DNA from: Agapetus fuscipes
Taxonomy: Eukaryota > Arthropoda > Insecta > Trichoptera > Glossosomatidae
Reading direction: 5' to 3'
Assembly: GCA_951799405.1 (NCBI GenBank)
Contig: OX637354.1
Location: forward strand, 3,596,001-3,660,000
Length of the DNA: 64,000 nt
Of the stretch, positions 28,505 through 37,759 are shown piece by piece. Positions within the stretch are counted from its first letter, which is position 1, and each line of letters begins with the position of its first letter. The notes below the pieces were generated by a model. It saw nothing but the letters and a program-made list of their open reading frames with translations. It had not been told where the DNA came from and ran no database searches. The position numbers were made by a program, and so were the translations under genes.

Positions 28505-29392
28505 AGTGAGACGGTCCTACTGAGACATGTCCACGTCCAGTAGTGAGACAGCAGACATGTCCTAAGACGACATGCATTTCCTTGAGACAGCAGACATGTC
28601 CTAAGACGGCATGCATGTCCTTGAGACGGCAGACATGTCCTAAGACGACATGCATGTCCTTGAGACAGCAGACATGTCCTAAGACGACATGCATATCCTT
28701 GAGACAGCCCACAGTCTATTGAGACGACATGCATGGCCTTGAGACAGCAGGCATGTCCTAAGACAACATGCATGTCCTTGAGACAGCAGACATGTCCTAA
28801 GACGACATGCATATCCTTGAGACGGCAGACATGTCCTACAGTAACACGGCATGCATGTCCTTGAGACAGCACACAGTCTAGTGAGACGACATGCATGTCC
28901 TTGAGACAGCAGGCATGTCCTAAGACGACATGCATGTCCTTGAGACAGCAGACATGTCCTAAGACGACATGCATGTCCTTGAGACAGCAGACAGTCTAGT
29001 GAGACGACATGCATGTCCTTGAGACAGCAGACAGTCTAGTGAGACGACATGCATGTCCTTGAGACAGCAGACATGTCCTAAGACGACATGCATGTCCTTG
29101 AGACAGCAGACAGTCTAGTGAGACGACATGCATGTCCTTGAGACAGCAGACAGTCTAGTGAGACGACATGCATGTCCTTGAGACAGCACACAGTCTAGTG
29201 AGACGACATGCATGTCCTTGAGACAGCACACAGTCTAGTGAGACGACATGCATGTCCTTGAGACAGCAGACATGTCCTAAGACGACATGCATGTCCTTGA
29301 GACAGCAGACATGTCTTAAGACGACATGCATGTCCTTGAGACAGCAGACATGTCCTAAGACGACATGCATGTCCTTGAGACAGCAGACATGT
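28505..29392. repeat. 39/40-bp minisatellite, about 22 units
   Basis: Two unit types: 39 bp (GAGACAGCAGACATGTCCTA + AGACGACATGCATGTCCTT) and 40 bp (..CAGACAGTCTAGT + GAGACGACATGCATGTCCTT). 40-bp units cluster at 28980-29240, 39-bp units elsewhere. Because 39 is divisible by 3, long minus-strand frames appear (MHVVLGHVCCLKD repeated). These are by-products of the period, not evidence of a gene. Confidence 0.9.
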
Positions 29393-29692
29393 CGCTGACG
29401 TTTTAATTGATCCCATCAGGATGTGGGTAATGACTGGCAGCAGCGGCACAAGGTCACAAACGCCACCAGGCTAGAATAGACCCTAGCGCTCACAGCATAA
29501 GGACCATAGTCGCGTGGTGATGTTAGCTCAAATGAAGTCATTACTGATGATGTGAAATTAACATGGGAGGGAGGAGGGGGGAGGGGCAGAGGAAGCTGCC
29601 ACATCTGTAGATTCCTTAATTTATATTTTTGTCCACAAATAAATAATTTAAATAAATGTATAATCGAATATAGGTAAGATATTTTGTACGAA
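29393..29692. other. no gene recognised
   Basis: Purine-rich GAGGGAGGAGGGGGGAGG patch near 29567-29588. Confidence 0.35.
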
Positions 29693-30005
29693 ATCTTGTG
29701 CGGGAGACTGCCTAGATTTCAGAGACTCTAGGGGTCTATAACACTTGTTGTAGTGCCACAGAAGTGTTGTTTACGAGATTGGTTGTCGTTGCAAAGTGCC
29801 AATACTCAAGCAAGACCCAGTTGCTGTAAGGCTGGATGGACCTTTAGTGACCGGTCATTGGTATAGGTTTAATGATTTTTTCAACCCAGCGAAGAGCATA
29901 AATTTGAGAATATAAATGGTATTTTTTTGTGCTCCGCCGGTATTCGAACCTACAACCTTCAATTTAAGAGGGCGAAGTGTTGCCACTGGACTACGGACCG
30001 GTCGA
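29693..30005 (-). repeat. SINE1 with tail B, full length
   Basis: Tail B (TCTTGTGCGGGAGACTGCC) at 29693, body, B-box complement GCCGGTATTCGAACCTACAA, head ending CTACGGACCGGTC at 30004. Confidence 0.85.
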
Positions 30006-30044
30006 ATTACAGTCGTTAAGACATATTTGTAAAATTACTTTAAA

Positions 30045-30165
30045 TAACATAAATAACCGGATCTTTATATGAGCCGTTAGTTAGAGCATTTCAATGTTCT
30101 CGACGTTTCGTTGGCTTCTTATCCAACATCATCAGGAGACACATCCTTGTTCGGCGGAGAGCAAG
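30045..30165 (-). mobile_element. beta-type ribozyme element
   Basis: Minus strand: the motif at 30098-30142 followed by GAGAACATTGAAATGC and CTAACGGCTCATATAAAGAT. The same order occurs at 36.61-36.69 kb (CTGATATTCTCCACTG, ACAAATATCCG), which defines the family. Confidence 0.6.
30098..30142 (-). ncRNA. hammerhead-like ribozyme motif (beta family, best copy)
   Basis: Minus strand: stem I TCTC with GAGA; CTGATGA (30129-30135); extra T; stem II GTTGG/CCAAC with an 8-nt loop; GAAACGTC (30102-30109). ACGT palindrome in place of stem III, C at position 17. All core residues match a hammerhead except the extra nucleotide. Confidence 0.6.
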
Positions 30166-30714
30166 GATGAACTGATTCAATTTATTTACAGATTTTTTCC
30201 AACACGAAAAGGTAGTTTACAATAATTATTATCTGATATGCAACAATTATCATTTATCATACCTTCGACACTGCGGCACGAAAGAGGGATCTTGTGCTTC
30301 TGTCAAACCACTGTCTCAGGTTCTTCAACCAAGATGTTTTCTTCGACCTGGAGCTCGTCTTCCCTCAATTCTTCCCTGTGTGATGAGACGCAGGAGTGTA
30401 TACTGCTCATTTCTCATTATGTGGCCGAAATAAACTAGTTTTTGTCTTATGATGGACTTTTTTTTTTTTTTTTGGCATCTCACCCTGAAGGATGTTACAG
30501 CCGTGGATTCATCTGTTAGTTGCAGGAATGCTTAAGAATTAATTTTTAACATATTTGTGTTGATTTTAGATTTTTATACAATTTTTAAGAATTGATTTGA
30601 ATAAAATACTATTTATTTTAGAGGAATTAAGTGCCAAGAGGTGTTCTACTCGTATGTTTACCGGAAATGAAATGTTTTTGAATTTGAAATATTTTGATGG
30701 ACTTCATGGATGAG
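30166..30714. other. no gene recognised
   Basis: AT-rich, with a 17-nt T run near 30456. No named feature. Confidence 0.35.
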
Positions 30715-30905
30715 CTTGTTTGTAGCTATAGAAAGCGTCGATTCTCTGTCACCTGAGAATTGGCGCTTTATATACTATATAGAGACGACCAAGCTCGTAG
30801 AGGGCTCTTGAGGTGTGATTCACACAAAAACAGCGCTTACCAAATAAATCATCCTAATATTATTATTTTTGGGAAATTTTCAACCAAGCGAAGAGTATAT
30901 TAAAA
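30715..30905. repeat. SINE1 pieces in alternating orientation
   Basis: Minus-strand body 30715-30755, plus-strand tail A 30758-30868 (GAGAATTGGCGCTTTATATA ... ACCAAATAAATCATCCTAAT), then minus-strand body 30870-30905 (ATTTTCAACCAAGCGAAGAG). Confidence 0.65.
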
Positions 30906-30969
30906 AAACTACCTACTTAGATTTCTTACAATTTTGGACCGACTTTAGGCTCTTAAATTAATGGATTAA

Positions 30970-31131
30970 CCAGAAGCGATATTCTGTTATATTCCTTACG
31001 ACCTCAAAGCGGCGTGATAGCGATTCGTGCCCAAAAATAAGGTGTAGGTACTGCTCTTTCGCAAGCGCTAGCAAGCTCCAACTTGGATTGATATCCAAAG
31101 TGAAAGGAATTTAGCAGAATAGCGCTTCTGG
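30970..31131. mobile_element. MITE-C copy 2
   Basis: TIRs CCAGAAGCGATATTCTGTTA and the complement of TAGCAGAATAGCGCTTCTGG, 161 bp. Interior ACTTGGATTGATATCCAAAG is itself self-complementary. Confidence 0.75.
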
Positions 31132-31528
31132 GATTTAGGGGTTACGTCGTTGACCATGTATATTTTGCGGAAATGAGTTGATTTTCGACCAAATTGGTGA
31201 CTAAATTGGTGAATTGTTGGTGATTGGTGATCGAGTCATTGTTGGTGATTGGTGATTAAGTTATTAGCGGTTATTGTGATCGGTGGGAGAGTGGCTTAAA
31301 GGCTTAAACGTCCGACAAAAGGTGAAAAAAGGTTAGTTCTCGTCTGCTCTAGTGCGAGAGGGACGCCGCTCTACCGTGCAGTATGGGGGCGAGGGAGAGG
31401 CAAGAGTTTGTTTGACTTTCCCAGTGGGCTAGTTGTCAAAAAACCCGCGCGGACCACCGCTGGCGGGAGGTAGGGCCACGACATCGCCAATGCTACAACG
31501 CTGCGAATCCTACCAATCCTACAATCAT
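31132..31528. other. short-repeat stretch, no gene
   Basis: 31170-31270 has repeated TTGGTGATTGGTGAT words. 31380-31490 is GC-rich but without a recognisable frame. Confidence 0.45.
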
Positions 31529-31730
31529 CAGATTGTGATCAGTTTGAGGAGATTGTGAAAGAATGGGATGTACAAAGTGAGCGTAAAAGAAGAAAATGCT
31601 TGAAAAAGGTGATGGATACGAAGGAATTGAAAGAGGTATGTCAGGATAGGAAAAAATGGAGGCAACTCTGCAGAGGCTCTGGCCACCCCTAGCGGAATGG
31701 CGACAGAGTTACAGTTACAGTCTACAAAAC
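31529..31730 (+). pseudogene. LINE-A C-terminal end
   Basis: Frame from 31537: FEEIVKEWDVQSERKRRKCL, KKVMDTKELKEVCQDRKKWR, QLCRGSGHP and stop at 31690. Then GGAATGGCGACAGAG and the (ACAGTT)n tail. About 50 codons, frame intact. Confidence 0.75.
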
Positions 31731-31777
31731 TATCAATTCGACTGATTCTGCTACGAATCCTGCCTATCCTACAATCC

Positions 31778-32000
31778 CACAAAGAGTGCCACCCGAGGTA
31801 TGCTATTAGCTTCAGTAACATCGAACTTTTAAGTCAAGGCCACGCCTCTGACATAGAGGTTCTTGTTTTGTCGTGGTGCCGTTGCTTTTACTTCACGGGA
31901 AGGCCTTCCGCCACTTGAGAAAATGTACAACCTTGCATGAGCGTCCAAGTGGTGGGGATCCTTCGGACACATACATACAGGATGGGTATGGACCCCACTT
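31778..32000 (+). repeat. repeat D copy 1
   Basis: GTGCCACCCGAGGTATGCTA, TCTGACATAGAGGTTCTTGT and GGACACATACATACAGG. An inverted copy is at 59.03-59.28 kb. Family unknown. Confidence 0.65.
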
Positions 32001-32049
32001 GCCTAACAGCATTTGGGTCTTGCTTTGTAGCGACGATCAAGCTCGTAAA

Positions 32050-32358
32050 AAGTACGATCTGCTTGCATTCTATGCCGAGCTCAAGGGTTCAATTCCCACC
32101 GAGAGTTTCAGAAATGATTTCCCGTTTCAGTGTCTATTTCAAGCCCTAAATAACTATCGGCAAGGTGTACTGAGCTTTAAAAAAAAACAGCCTCCCAAGA
32201 GCTGGGAAACCCACACTTCTACCGAAAGCGGTTGGAGTAAAGCTGGCCCTGTTATTCGTAAAAATAAGCAGGTTCCGAATCGCCACATGCGATCCTTTCG
32301 GGGAAAACGCAGACAAGTAGTTACACCATATGTGGAGCTTAGTAATTGCGTTGCGTTT
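32050..32358 (+). repeat. SINE2, head partly replaced
   Basis: Begins inside the head (CTGCTTGCATTCTATGCCG), B box GGTTCAATTCCCACCGAGAG, full body, 3' end TTACACCATATGTGGAGCTT. A 9-A run interrupts at about 32179. Confidence 0.75.
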
Positions 32359-32359
32359 A

Positions 32360-32735
32360 TGAGTGAATCCTACACATATTGGTGACTGACGAGTGAATGC
32401 TACACATATTGGTGACTGACGAGTGAATGCTACACATATTGGAGACTGATGAGTGAATCCTACACATATTGGTGACTGACGAGTGAATGCTACACATATT
32501 GGAGACTGATGAGTGAATCCTACACATATTGGTGACTGACGAGGGAATGCTACACATATTGGAGACTGATGAGTGAATCCTACACATATTGGTGACTGAT
32601 GAGTGAATCCTACACATATTGGTGACTGACGAGTGAATCCTACACATATTGGTGACTGACGAGTGAATCCTACACATATTGGTGACTGACGAGTGAATCC
32701 TACACATATTGGTGACTGATGAGTGAATCCTACAC
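32360..32735. repeat. 30-bp minisatellite, about 12.5 units
   Basis: Unit GAGTGAATCCTACACATATT + GGTGACTGAC (30 bp). Variants GAATGC/GAATCC, GGTGAC/GGAGAC and GAC/GAT give an alternating two-unit pattern in the first half. The minus strand reads MCRIHSSVTN in every unit; this open frame is a by-product of a period divisible by 3. Confidence 0.9.
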
Positions 32736-33185
32736 CACGGATTCGCTGCGGGTCTCGGTTGTGAGGCCCTGACCACTTGGGCGGGCTGCGCGCGGCGGTA
32801 GGGGCCCGCCTGGTAGAACAATCACACTCCTGCCTGCCGGGGACCAGGAACTCTAAATAAAATTAAATAATTAGTCTACTGGCTATAGCTTTACACTACT
32901 AATCTGAAAGAATCCTAGGCTTCAACCCATAAAATACTCAAAGTCTCTTGAGGGAGCACAAAACTATTGTTAGTAATGTGTGATTGTGTGTTTTTACTTG
33001 TGTGAGGGTGTCTGTGTCTGTGTGCGTCTCTAGACATACGTATTTAAATAATTGTACCCCTGTTTCAGGGAAGTTCGGCAAGAGTTGCAGTTCCAGTTCC
33101 CAATGTTTCAAGAACCATCCTTATGTCATGCTATATAAGGGCCAAAGCTGTCTGTAGCGTTAGACTTGTATCGGAGCTGTATAGA

Positions 33186-33257
33186 AAGCACCAATTCTCA
33201 AGCAATACCCAGTTGCTGTGAGGCTGGATGGACCTTTGAGTGACCGGTCTTTGATAA
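33186..33257 (-). repeat. SINE1 body fragment
   Basis: AGAAAGCACCAATTCTCAAG and GAGGCTGGATGGACC, facing the full SINE1 that follows. Confidence 0.65.
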
Positions 33258-33263
33258 AGGTAT

Positions 33264-33570
33264 ATACCGGTCACTATATACCAGTGGTAGCTCTTCGGAC
33301 TCGTAAATGGAAGGTTGCGGGTTCGAATCCCGGCGGAGCACAAAAAATTTATACCATTTATATTTTCAAATTTGCTCTTCGCTGGGTTGAAAAATTTATA
33401 AACCTTTACCAAAAAGACCGGCCACTGAAAGGTCCATACAACCTTACAACAAATTGGTCTTGCTTGAGAATTGGCGCTTTCTACAGCGACGACCAAGCTC
33501 GCAGAGGGCTCTTGAGGTGTGATACACACAAAAACAGCGCTCACCAAATAAATCATCCTACTATTATTAT
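33264..33570 (+). repeat. SINE1 with tail A, full length (reference copy)
   Basis: Head (ACCGGTCACTATATACCAGTGG) with B box GGTTCGAATCCCGGCGGAGC (33320-33339), TTTGCTCTTCGCTGGGTTGA, GCTTGAGAATTGGCGCTTTC, GCGACGACCAAGCTCGCAGA, GGGCTCTTGAGGTGTGATAC and AACAGCGCTCACCAAATAAA, then an ATT-rich tail. Confidence 0.85.
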
Positions 33571-33844
33571 TTTTCTTATTACTTTTATGATGTGAATTGT
33601 TCGAGGATGCTCGAGGGTTTATTCGAATGTTCTAGTAAAGTCATCTATTCTCATTGACTCGAGAATGATCCTTATGCTTGCTATAAAATAAGGACCAAAG
33701 CTCTCTGTAGCAGAGAAGCCAACTGACCGTTGTATTGTAAAAGTTTCATGTGACTCTGTATCTGAATCGAAAAGGAAAGAAATATAGAAGGACCGGTGGC
33801 TTACATAACAACGCACTGTCTTAAAAATATTATCAATTAATTGA

Positions 33845-34110
33845 TCTATAATCTATGTTGCAAACATATAATACATTAAGAGATTATAATAATTAAGATT
33901 TATATTAAACGTATTCCCACAAGCAGACACATTTAAGTTCGCGCTTAAGCATGCCGCATGTGAGCCTACAATATAAAACCCAATCTCAAACGAACATAAG
34001 CCCTGCAACTCTTGCCGACCTTCCCTGAAACAGGGATGACATCGGCAAAGTGGACGTTTTTTTACAGTATGGGTGGTCAGCCTCATACCAACCTATAAGT
34101 CAAGGAATAT
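33845..34110 (-). repeat. T module, full length
   Basis: Minus-strand start CCTTGACTTATAGGTTGGTA at 34109, interior complete, ends near ATCTATAATCTATGTTGC. Confidence 0.85.
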
Positions 34111-34228
34111 TAATTGATGACCAATTAATTTCATTGGCTAGGATCTCGCGTGAGGTAATGTTTGAATATACATCTGGACCACACCAGTGCCCACCTCATA
34201 TGTTCGACATGTGTATGACGTAACAAAT

Positions 34229-34251
34229 ACACACACACACACACACACACA
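34229..34251. repeat. (AC)n microsatellite
   Basis: Eleven uninterrupted AC units in an otherwise unrecognised 34111-34555 interval. Confidence 0.9.
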
Positions 34252-34555
34252 TACCTACACACTGGTAGGTTCCCGCACACTCACTGCACATGACTCAAAG
34301 CTCTCCATACTCCCAGTGAAGCAAGTTTATGGAAAAATGTCCTCATCCATCAGGCAGCCGTCAAAATCTTACGAGAGGTCGCAGGTCATGTGTGCAGTTT
34401 TTTTGTAAATATCTCAGAATTTATTAACGTTATAAAAAATATGAATACTATAAAAATGTACCTCATAAAATTTTCAACAAATTTTGTTCAATATATTTTT
34501 TTGATATATTTAATAATTTCGGAGATATTAGCCGTTTAAAGAAAAATTATATAGC

Positions 34556-34815
34556 TTGTTCCTTGACTTATAGGTTGGTACGCAGCTGACCACCCATGCT
34601 GTAGAAAATGGTTCACTTTGCCAATGTCACCCCTGTTTCAGGGAAGGTCGGCAAGAGTTGCAGGGTGTATGTCCATTTGTGACTTGGTTTCTATATTGTA
34701 GGTTCACATGTGGCATGCGCAAGCGCGAACTTGTACGTGTCTGCTTGTGAGAATGCATGTAATGTGAATCCCCAATGTTATCTACATATATTTGCAACTT
34801 AGATTAGATAAGATT
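34556..34815 (+). repeat. T module, full length
   Basis: Start TTCCTTGACTTATAGGTTGG, GGGAAGGTCGGCAAGAGTTG, GCGCAAGCGCGAACTTGTAC, ends TTAGATTAGATAAGATTAGA. Confidence 0.85.
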
Positions 34816-35004
34816 AGAGGTAGAGAAAATACAAATACAGGTATGTTTGTAGGTATTGATATAGAAGCTATTACCCTTTCGCTTTTAAATTAGGGATGGC
34901 TAGAGCCTCTTCAGAGCTTCCTTTACTTAGCCTCGTGATTTTCTTGTACATTTCTTTAAATATTTTCATTTATTACATTCATATTCTTATAACACCTTCT
35001 TTTA

Positions 35005-35200
35005 CACTATAATCTGATAACCAAATGACAAAGATATATAAAAAGTTAAGATTCATTGTAAATGCATGCCCCCATAAGTTTGGGATTAGGTACACATGCC
35101 ATGTAGGTACAAACAAAATATCAAACTGAATCTCAAAACCTTGCAACCCTTCCTTGAAACAAAAATTTACCAATCACTTACCATTAATAAATCCTTTTGT
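35005..35200 (-). repeat. T module, heavily diverged
   Basis: AAGATTCATTGTAAATGCAT and CCTTGCAACCCTTCCTTGAA keep the order; much else is deleted. Confidence 0.5.
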
Positions 35201-35202
35201 AT

Positions 35203-35435
35203 GAGGCTGACCAACCATAGGTACTGTAAAAAAATGGTTCACTTTGCAAATGCCCCCCTTGTATCAGAGAAGGTCGGCAAGTGTTGAAGGGCTTATGTTC
35301 TTTTGAGATTTTTTTTTTTACGTTGTAAGTTCACATGCAGCATTTGTAAGCGCAAAATTACACATGTCTGCTTGTGGGCATGCATTTAATATGGAAGTAT
35401 AACAAATGTTGTTGATATATCTTTGCAACTTAGAT
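35203..35435 (+). repeat. T module
   Basis: Begins TATGAGGCTGACCAACCATA (start box lost); ends TTTGCAACTTAGATTTTAAA. Confidence 0.75.
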
Positions 35436-35594
35436 TTTAAATTAAAGGATTAAATATTAATTATTGTATTACCCTTATAGTTATTAACGAGAAAGATTTT
35501 TTCTGTTTTTTTGTTTGTTCACTCATCTTCCTAATCTCTTGCGACATGTCTATGCGTTAGGCCCAACCTTTGGTATGCGCTCTAATGACGCTGT

Positions 35595-35672
35595 ATTGAG
35601 TCATCTCCATGGCTGAGATGTGCTGACAGACGACGAGGGGTACGGGGTTCGAGTCCCGAAAGGGACAGCAGA
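35595..35672 (+). repeat. tRNA-like sequence
   Basis: ATGGCTGAGATGTGCTGACA (A-box-like) and GGGGTTCGAGTCCCGAAAGG (B box). The arms pair poorly, so this is a SINE head or tRNA pseudogene, not a working tRNA. Confidence 0.4.
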
Positions 35673-35827
35673 AAAAAATGAAGGGGTTCACACACACAAA
35701 AAAAAAATATACCTATCCTAATAACCGTGTATCAACTGGGTTTCAAAAAATTACTTGTTTTATTCAATTAACAATTTTAAAATCATTATAAAAAACTTTC
35801 ATTCTTTCTTCCTACAAAAACGACAAG

Positions 35828-35985
35828 CTACTAAGCCACACATATAGTGTAACTTCTCGCCGCCTTCCTGCAGTCCAGCCCGGTCGGTAGCTCAGTTGGT
35901 AAAATGCTTGCATTCCATGCCGTGAGCTCAGGTTCGAATCCTACCGAGGGTGTCAGGAATGGTTTGCCGTTTCGGTGTTTTCCTT
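35828..35985. repeat. SINE2: inverted 3' piece then head
   Basis: 35828-35865 is minus-strand 3' end (CACATATAGTGTAACTTCTC). 35879-35985 is a plus-strand head with GGTTCGAATCCTACCGAGGG (35931-35950), joined directly to the Jockey-like fragment. Confidence 0.7.
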
Positions 35986-36258
35986 TTCTCTTATTCATCC
36001 CTTTGTAGTCATTCTCAAAACTATGAGAACTTGGCGTTTTCATGACTCATTCCTTTGCCAAACTGCTCGTTTACGGAATGGTCTACCAGTATCTGTGTTC
36101 CCTACCCAATTTAATCCGGTTTTATTCAAAACCAAAATCAATCGCCGCTTCCTTGCAGCGCTTCACGACAGAAGCAACACCTCTGCGGCACCCTTCCAGG
36201 ATGACATAGACCCCCAAGACTTTCAAGGATCGGGGAGCCTCCCGCACAGGATTCCTTA
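35986..36258 (+). pseudogene. Jockey-like LINE C-terminus and 3' end
   Basis: LIHPFVVILKTMRTWRFHDS, FLCQTARLRNGLPVSVFPTQ and FLAALHDRSNTSAAP. The coding end runs directly into ACACCTCTGCGGCACCCTTC ... GGAGCCTCCCGCACAGGATT, the block that resembles SINE1 tail B. A second copy is at 61.73-62.03 kb. Confidence 0.8.
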
Positions 36259-36309
36259 AAAAAACGGATATTTGTACGAACCGTTAGTGGAGAATGACAT
36301 TTTTTTTTT

Positions 36310-36490
36310 AAATAGATTTGTGAAAAGGAATGCCATCCACCAACCTATTTTGGCTGGCCAGTTGTCTTCATGCGAAAGCAGAAGCTTGTGTGCATGCAAC
36401 GGCATCTGTTGAACCAGGGTCGAAGTTATCGCCGCGGGATTCGAACCAACGTTATCCGATTCCAAATAACCTGACTGGTGGCCATAACAC
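36310..36490 (-). repeat. SINE3, best copy
   Basis: Minus strand: GGCCACCAGTCAGGTTATTT, ACGTTGGTTCGAATCCCGCG (B box), then ACCCTGGTTCAACAGATGCC, CATGCACACAAGCTTCTGC and GGTTGGTGGATGGCATTCC. A third tRNA-related SINE family. Confidence 0.7.
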
Positions 36491-36537
36491 TGACATGGAC
36501 ATAACACTAACGCTGACATGGACATAACACTGACATA

Positions 36538-36582
36538 TCTCGACGTTTCGTGTAACGTAGCCAACGTCTTCATCAGATGTTA
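36538..36582 (-). ncRNA. hammerhead-like motif, left arm
   Basis: Minus strand CTGATGA (36570-36576), AGACGTTGGCTACGTTACAC in the stem II region, GAAACGTC. Stem II pairs poorly. Confidence 0.45.
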
Positions 36583-36607
36583 ATCCTCAGTCGCCGTACA
36601 GAGAGGG

Positions 36608-36653
36608 TGTCTCCTGAAGACCTTGGCTACGTCGCCAACGAAACGTCGAGAGT
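36608..36653 (+). ncRNA. hammerhead-like motif, right arm
   Basis: TCTC/GAGA stem I, CTGAAGA (36614-36620), stem II TTGG/CCAA around CTACGTCG, then GAAACGTC (36640-36647). Confidence 0.55.
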
Positions 36654-36821
36654 ACTGATATTCTCCACTGACAAATATCCGTCTCTTTATTTAGTTAATA
36701 ATGATTTTACAAATAGTCTCAAGATGTCTATAACCGGTAGTGTTATAATGATATAATATTTATTTAAAAAAAAACAAGATTTATTATTTAATTATGCACA
36801 GTTTTTTTGTAGGTCCATTCA

Positions 36822-37015
36822 TCGCTTATATCGATACCTGAAAGGTAAAACTGAATAAGTGACATATTAGGCTAACATGGATTTCTCAGATAAACGCGCC
36901 TTTTTCCCTATTTTCTACGAGAAACTATACTAAAAATGTGTAAAAGTTTCTCATGAGCACTTCCCTATAATTAGTTTACTTACTATGAGAAGTTATACAC
37001 AAAACAAGGTCAAAT
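36822..37015 (-). mobile_element. MITE-E, one end lost
   Basis: TIR ATATCGATACCTGAAAGGTAAAAC is the cleanest in the window. The copy stops at GAAGTTATACACAAAAC. Confidence 0.7.
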
Positions 37016-37194
37016 CAAGGTCGAAAAACCCAACATCGAATGAATAAGAGCCCTGCAACTCTTGCCGACCTTTCCAGAAACAGGGGTGACAGCGGCATGT
37101 GCAGGCGCGAACTTATACGTGTCTTTATTTTTTTTTTAAACATAGTTTCAATTTACTCTTATTTATTATTTATGCTTAAACATAAATAATAAAT

Positions 37195-37225
37195 AAGTTT
37201 TCATCTTAAAAGGTATCATCAGAAA
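37195..37225 (-). ncRNA. hammerhead-like motif, left arm (degenerate)
   Basis: Minus strand CTGATGATACCTTTTAAGAT then GAAAACTTATT. The first box is intact; stem II is weak. Confidence 0.4.
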
Positions 37226-37229
37226 AAGT

Positions 37230-37268
37230 TTTATCATGATGCCTTTTAAAGGCGAAAACGTTTAAGTA
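37230..37268 (+). ncRNA. hammerhead-like motif, right arm (degenerate)
   Basis: TCATGATGCCTTTTAAAGGC then GAAAACGTTT with AACGTT palindrome. The GCC/GGC stem is good; the CTGATGA box has decayed. Confidence 0.4.
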
Positions 37269-37425
37269 TAAATAATAAATAAGAGTGAATTGAAACTGTG
37301 AAATACTATGGACTTTCACAGTGTGAACCACCAAGCCCTAACAAATATTATACGTGTCTGTTTGTGGGAATGCAAATGATGTGAATCCCAAATATCTTTG
37401 CAACTTAGATAAGATTAGATTAGTG

Positions 37426-37463
37426 AATCAGCACTTATTCAGTTTTACATTTAGGGTGGCGAT
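37426..37463. mobile_element. MITE-E right TIR fragment
   Basis: ATCAGCACTTATTCAGTTTT and AGGGTGGCGATGTG directly after a T tail. Confidence 0.6.
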
Positions 37464-37759
37464 GTGCTCGAAGAAGTGCCGCCCGAAAAAAAAACGCCAT
37501 AAAAAATCAGTGTTCATATAAAACTGGGCATAAAGTACGGTGGAATGGTCTCATACGTCAGCAGAGGGTCTCGGAGATGTCTCTATTAGAGTTTGGACCT
37601 CCGGCAGCCCAAGATCCCAAAAAAAAAACGACCCAACACAAGTGCGGACCCTTCCAAGGCAAGATATGTGAGCCGTTTTCAAGGAATGCCCATATAAATA
37701 ACAACAAACGCTTCCATTAAAGATTCTTTTTCGTAATTAACAGTAATTTCTGGAAGTTA

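Larger units (their letters stand above)
36530..36690. mobile_element. beta-type fold-back with two hammerhead-like motifs
   Basis: Inverted arms carry CTCGACGTTTCG (36539-36550) and CGAAACGTCGAG (36639-36650). The right side continues ATTCTCCACTGACAAATATC; a related end lies at 36260-36300 (ATTTGTACGAACCGTTAGTG). Confidence 0.65.
37113..37359. mobile_element. fold-back ribozyme element with 12-bp TSD
   Basis: TTATACGTGTCT at 37113-37124 and 37348-37359 flanks 223 bp. Other T copies show this 12-mer once, so it is a true duplication. Arms AGTTTCAATTTACTCTTATT and inverted AATAAGAGTGAATTGAAACT; terminal block ATGGACTTTCACAGTGTGAA (37309-37328). Confidence 0.8.
37020..37425. repeat. T pieces split by fold-back element
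   Basis: 37020-37090 is a minus-strand piece (CCAACATCGAATGAATAAGA ... CAGGGGTGACA); 37091-37124 and 37360-37425 are one plus-strand T end (GCGCGAACTTATACGTGTCT | GTTTGTGGGAATGCAAATG) interrupted by the element below. Confidence 0.7.

Noticed and set aside
28414..29449. Long minus-strand frames with repeated MHVVLGHVCCLKD
   Set aside because: They come from a minisatellite with a 39-bp period. All three frames stay open in parts, and 40-bp units break them.
32357..32821. Minus-strand frame with repeated MCRIHSSVTN
   Set aside because: By-product of the 30-bp array; no start context or domain.
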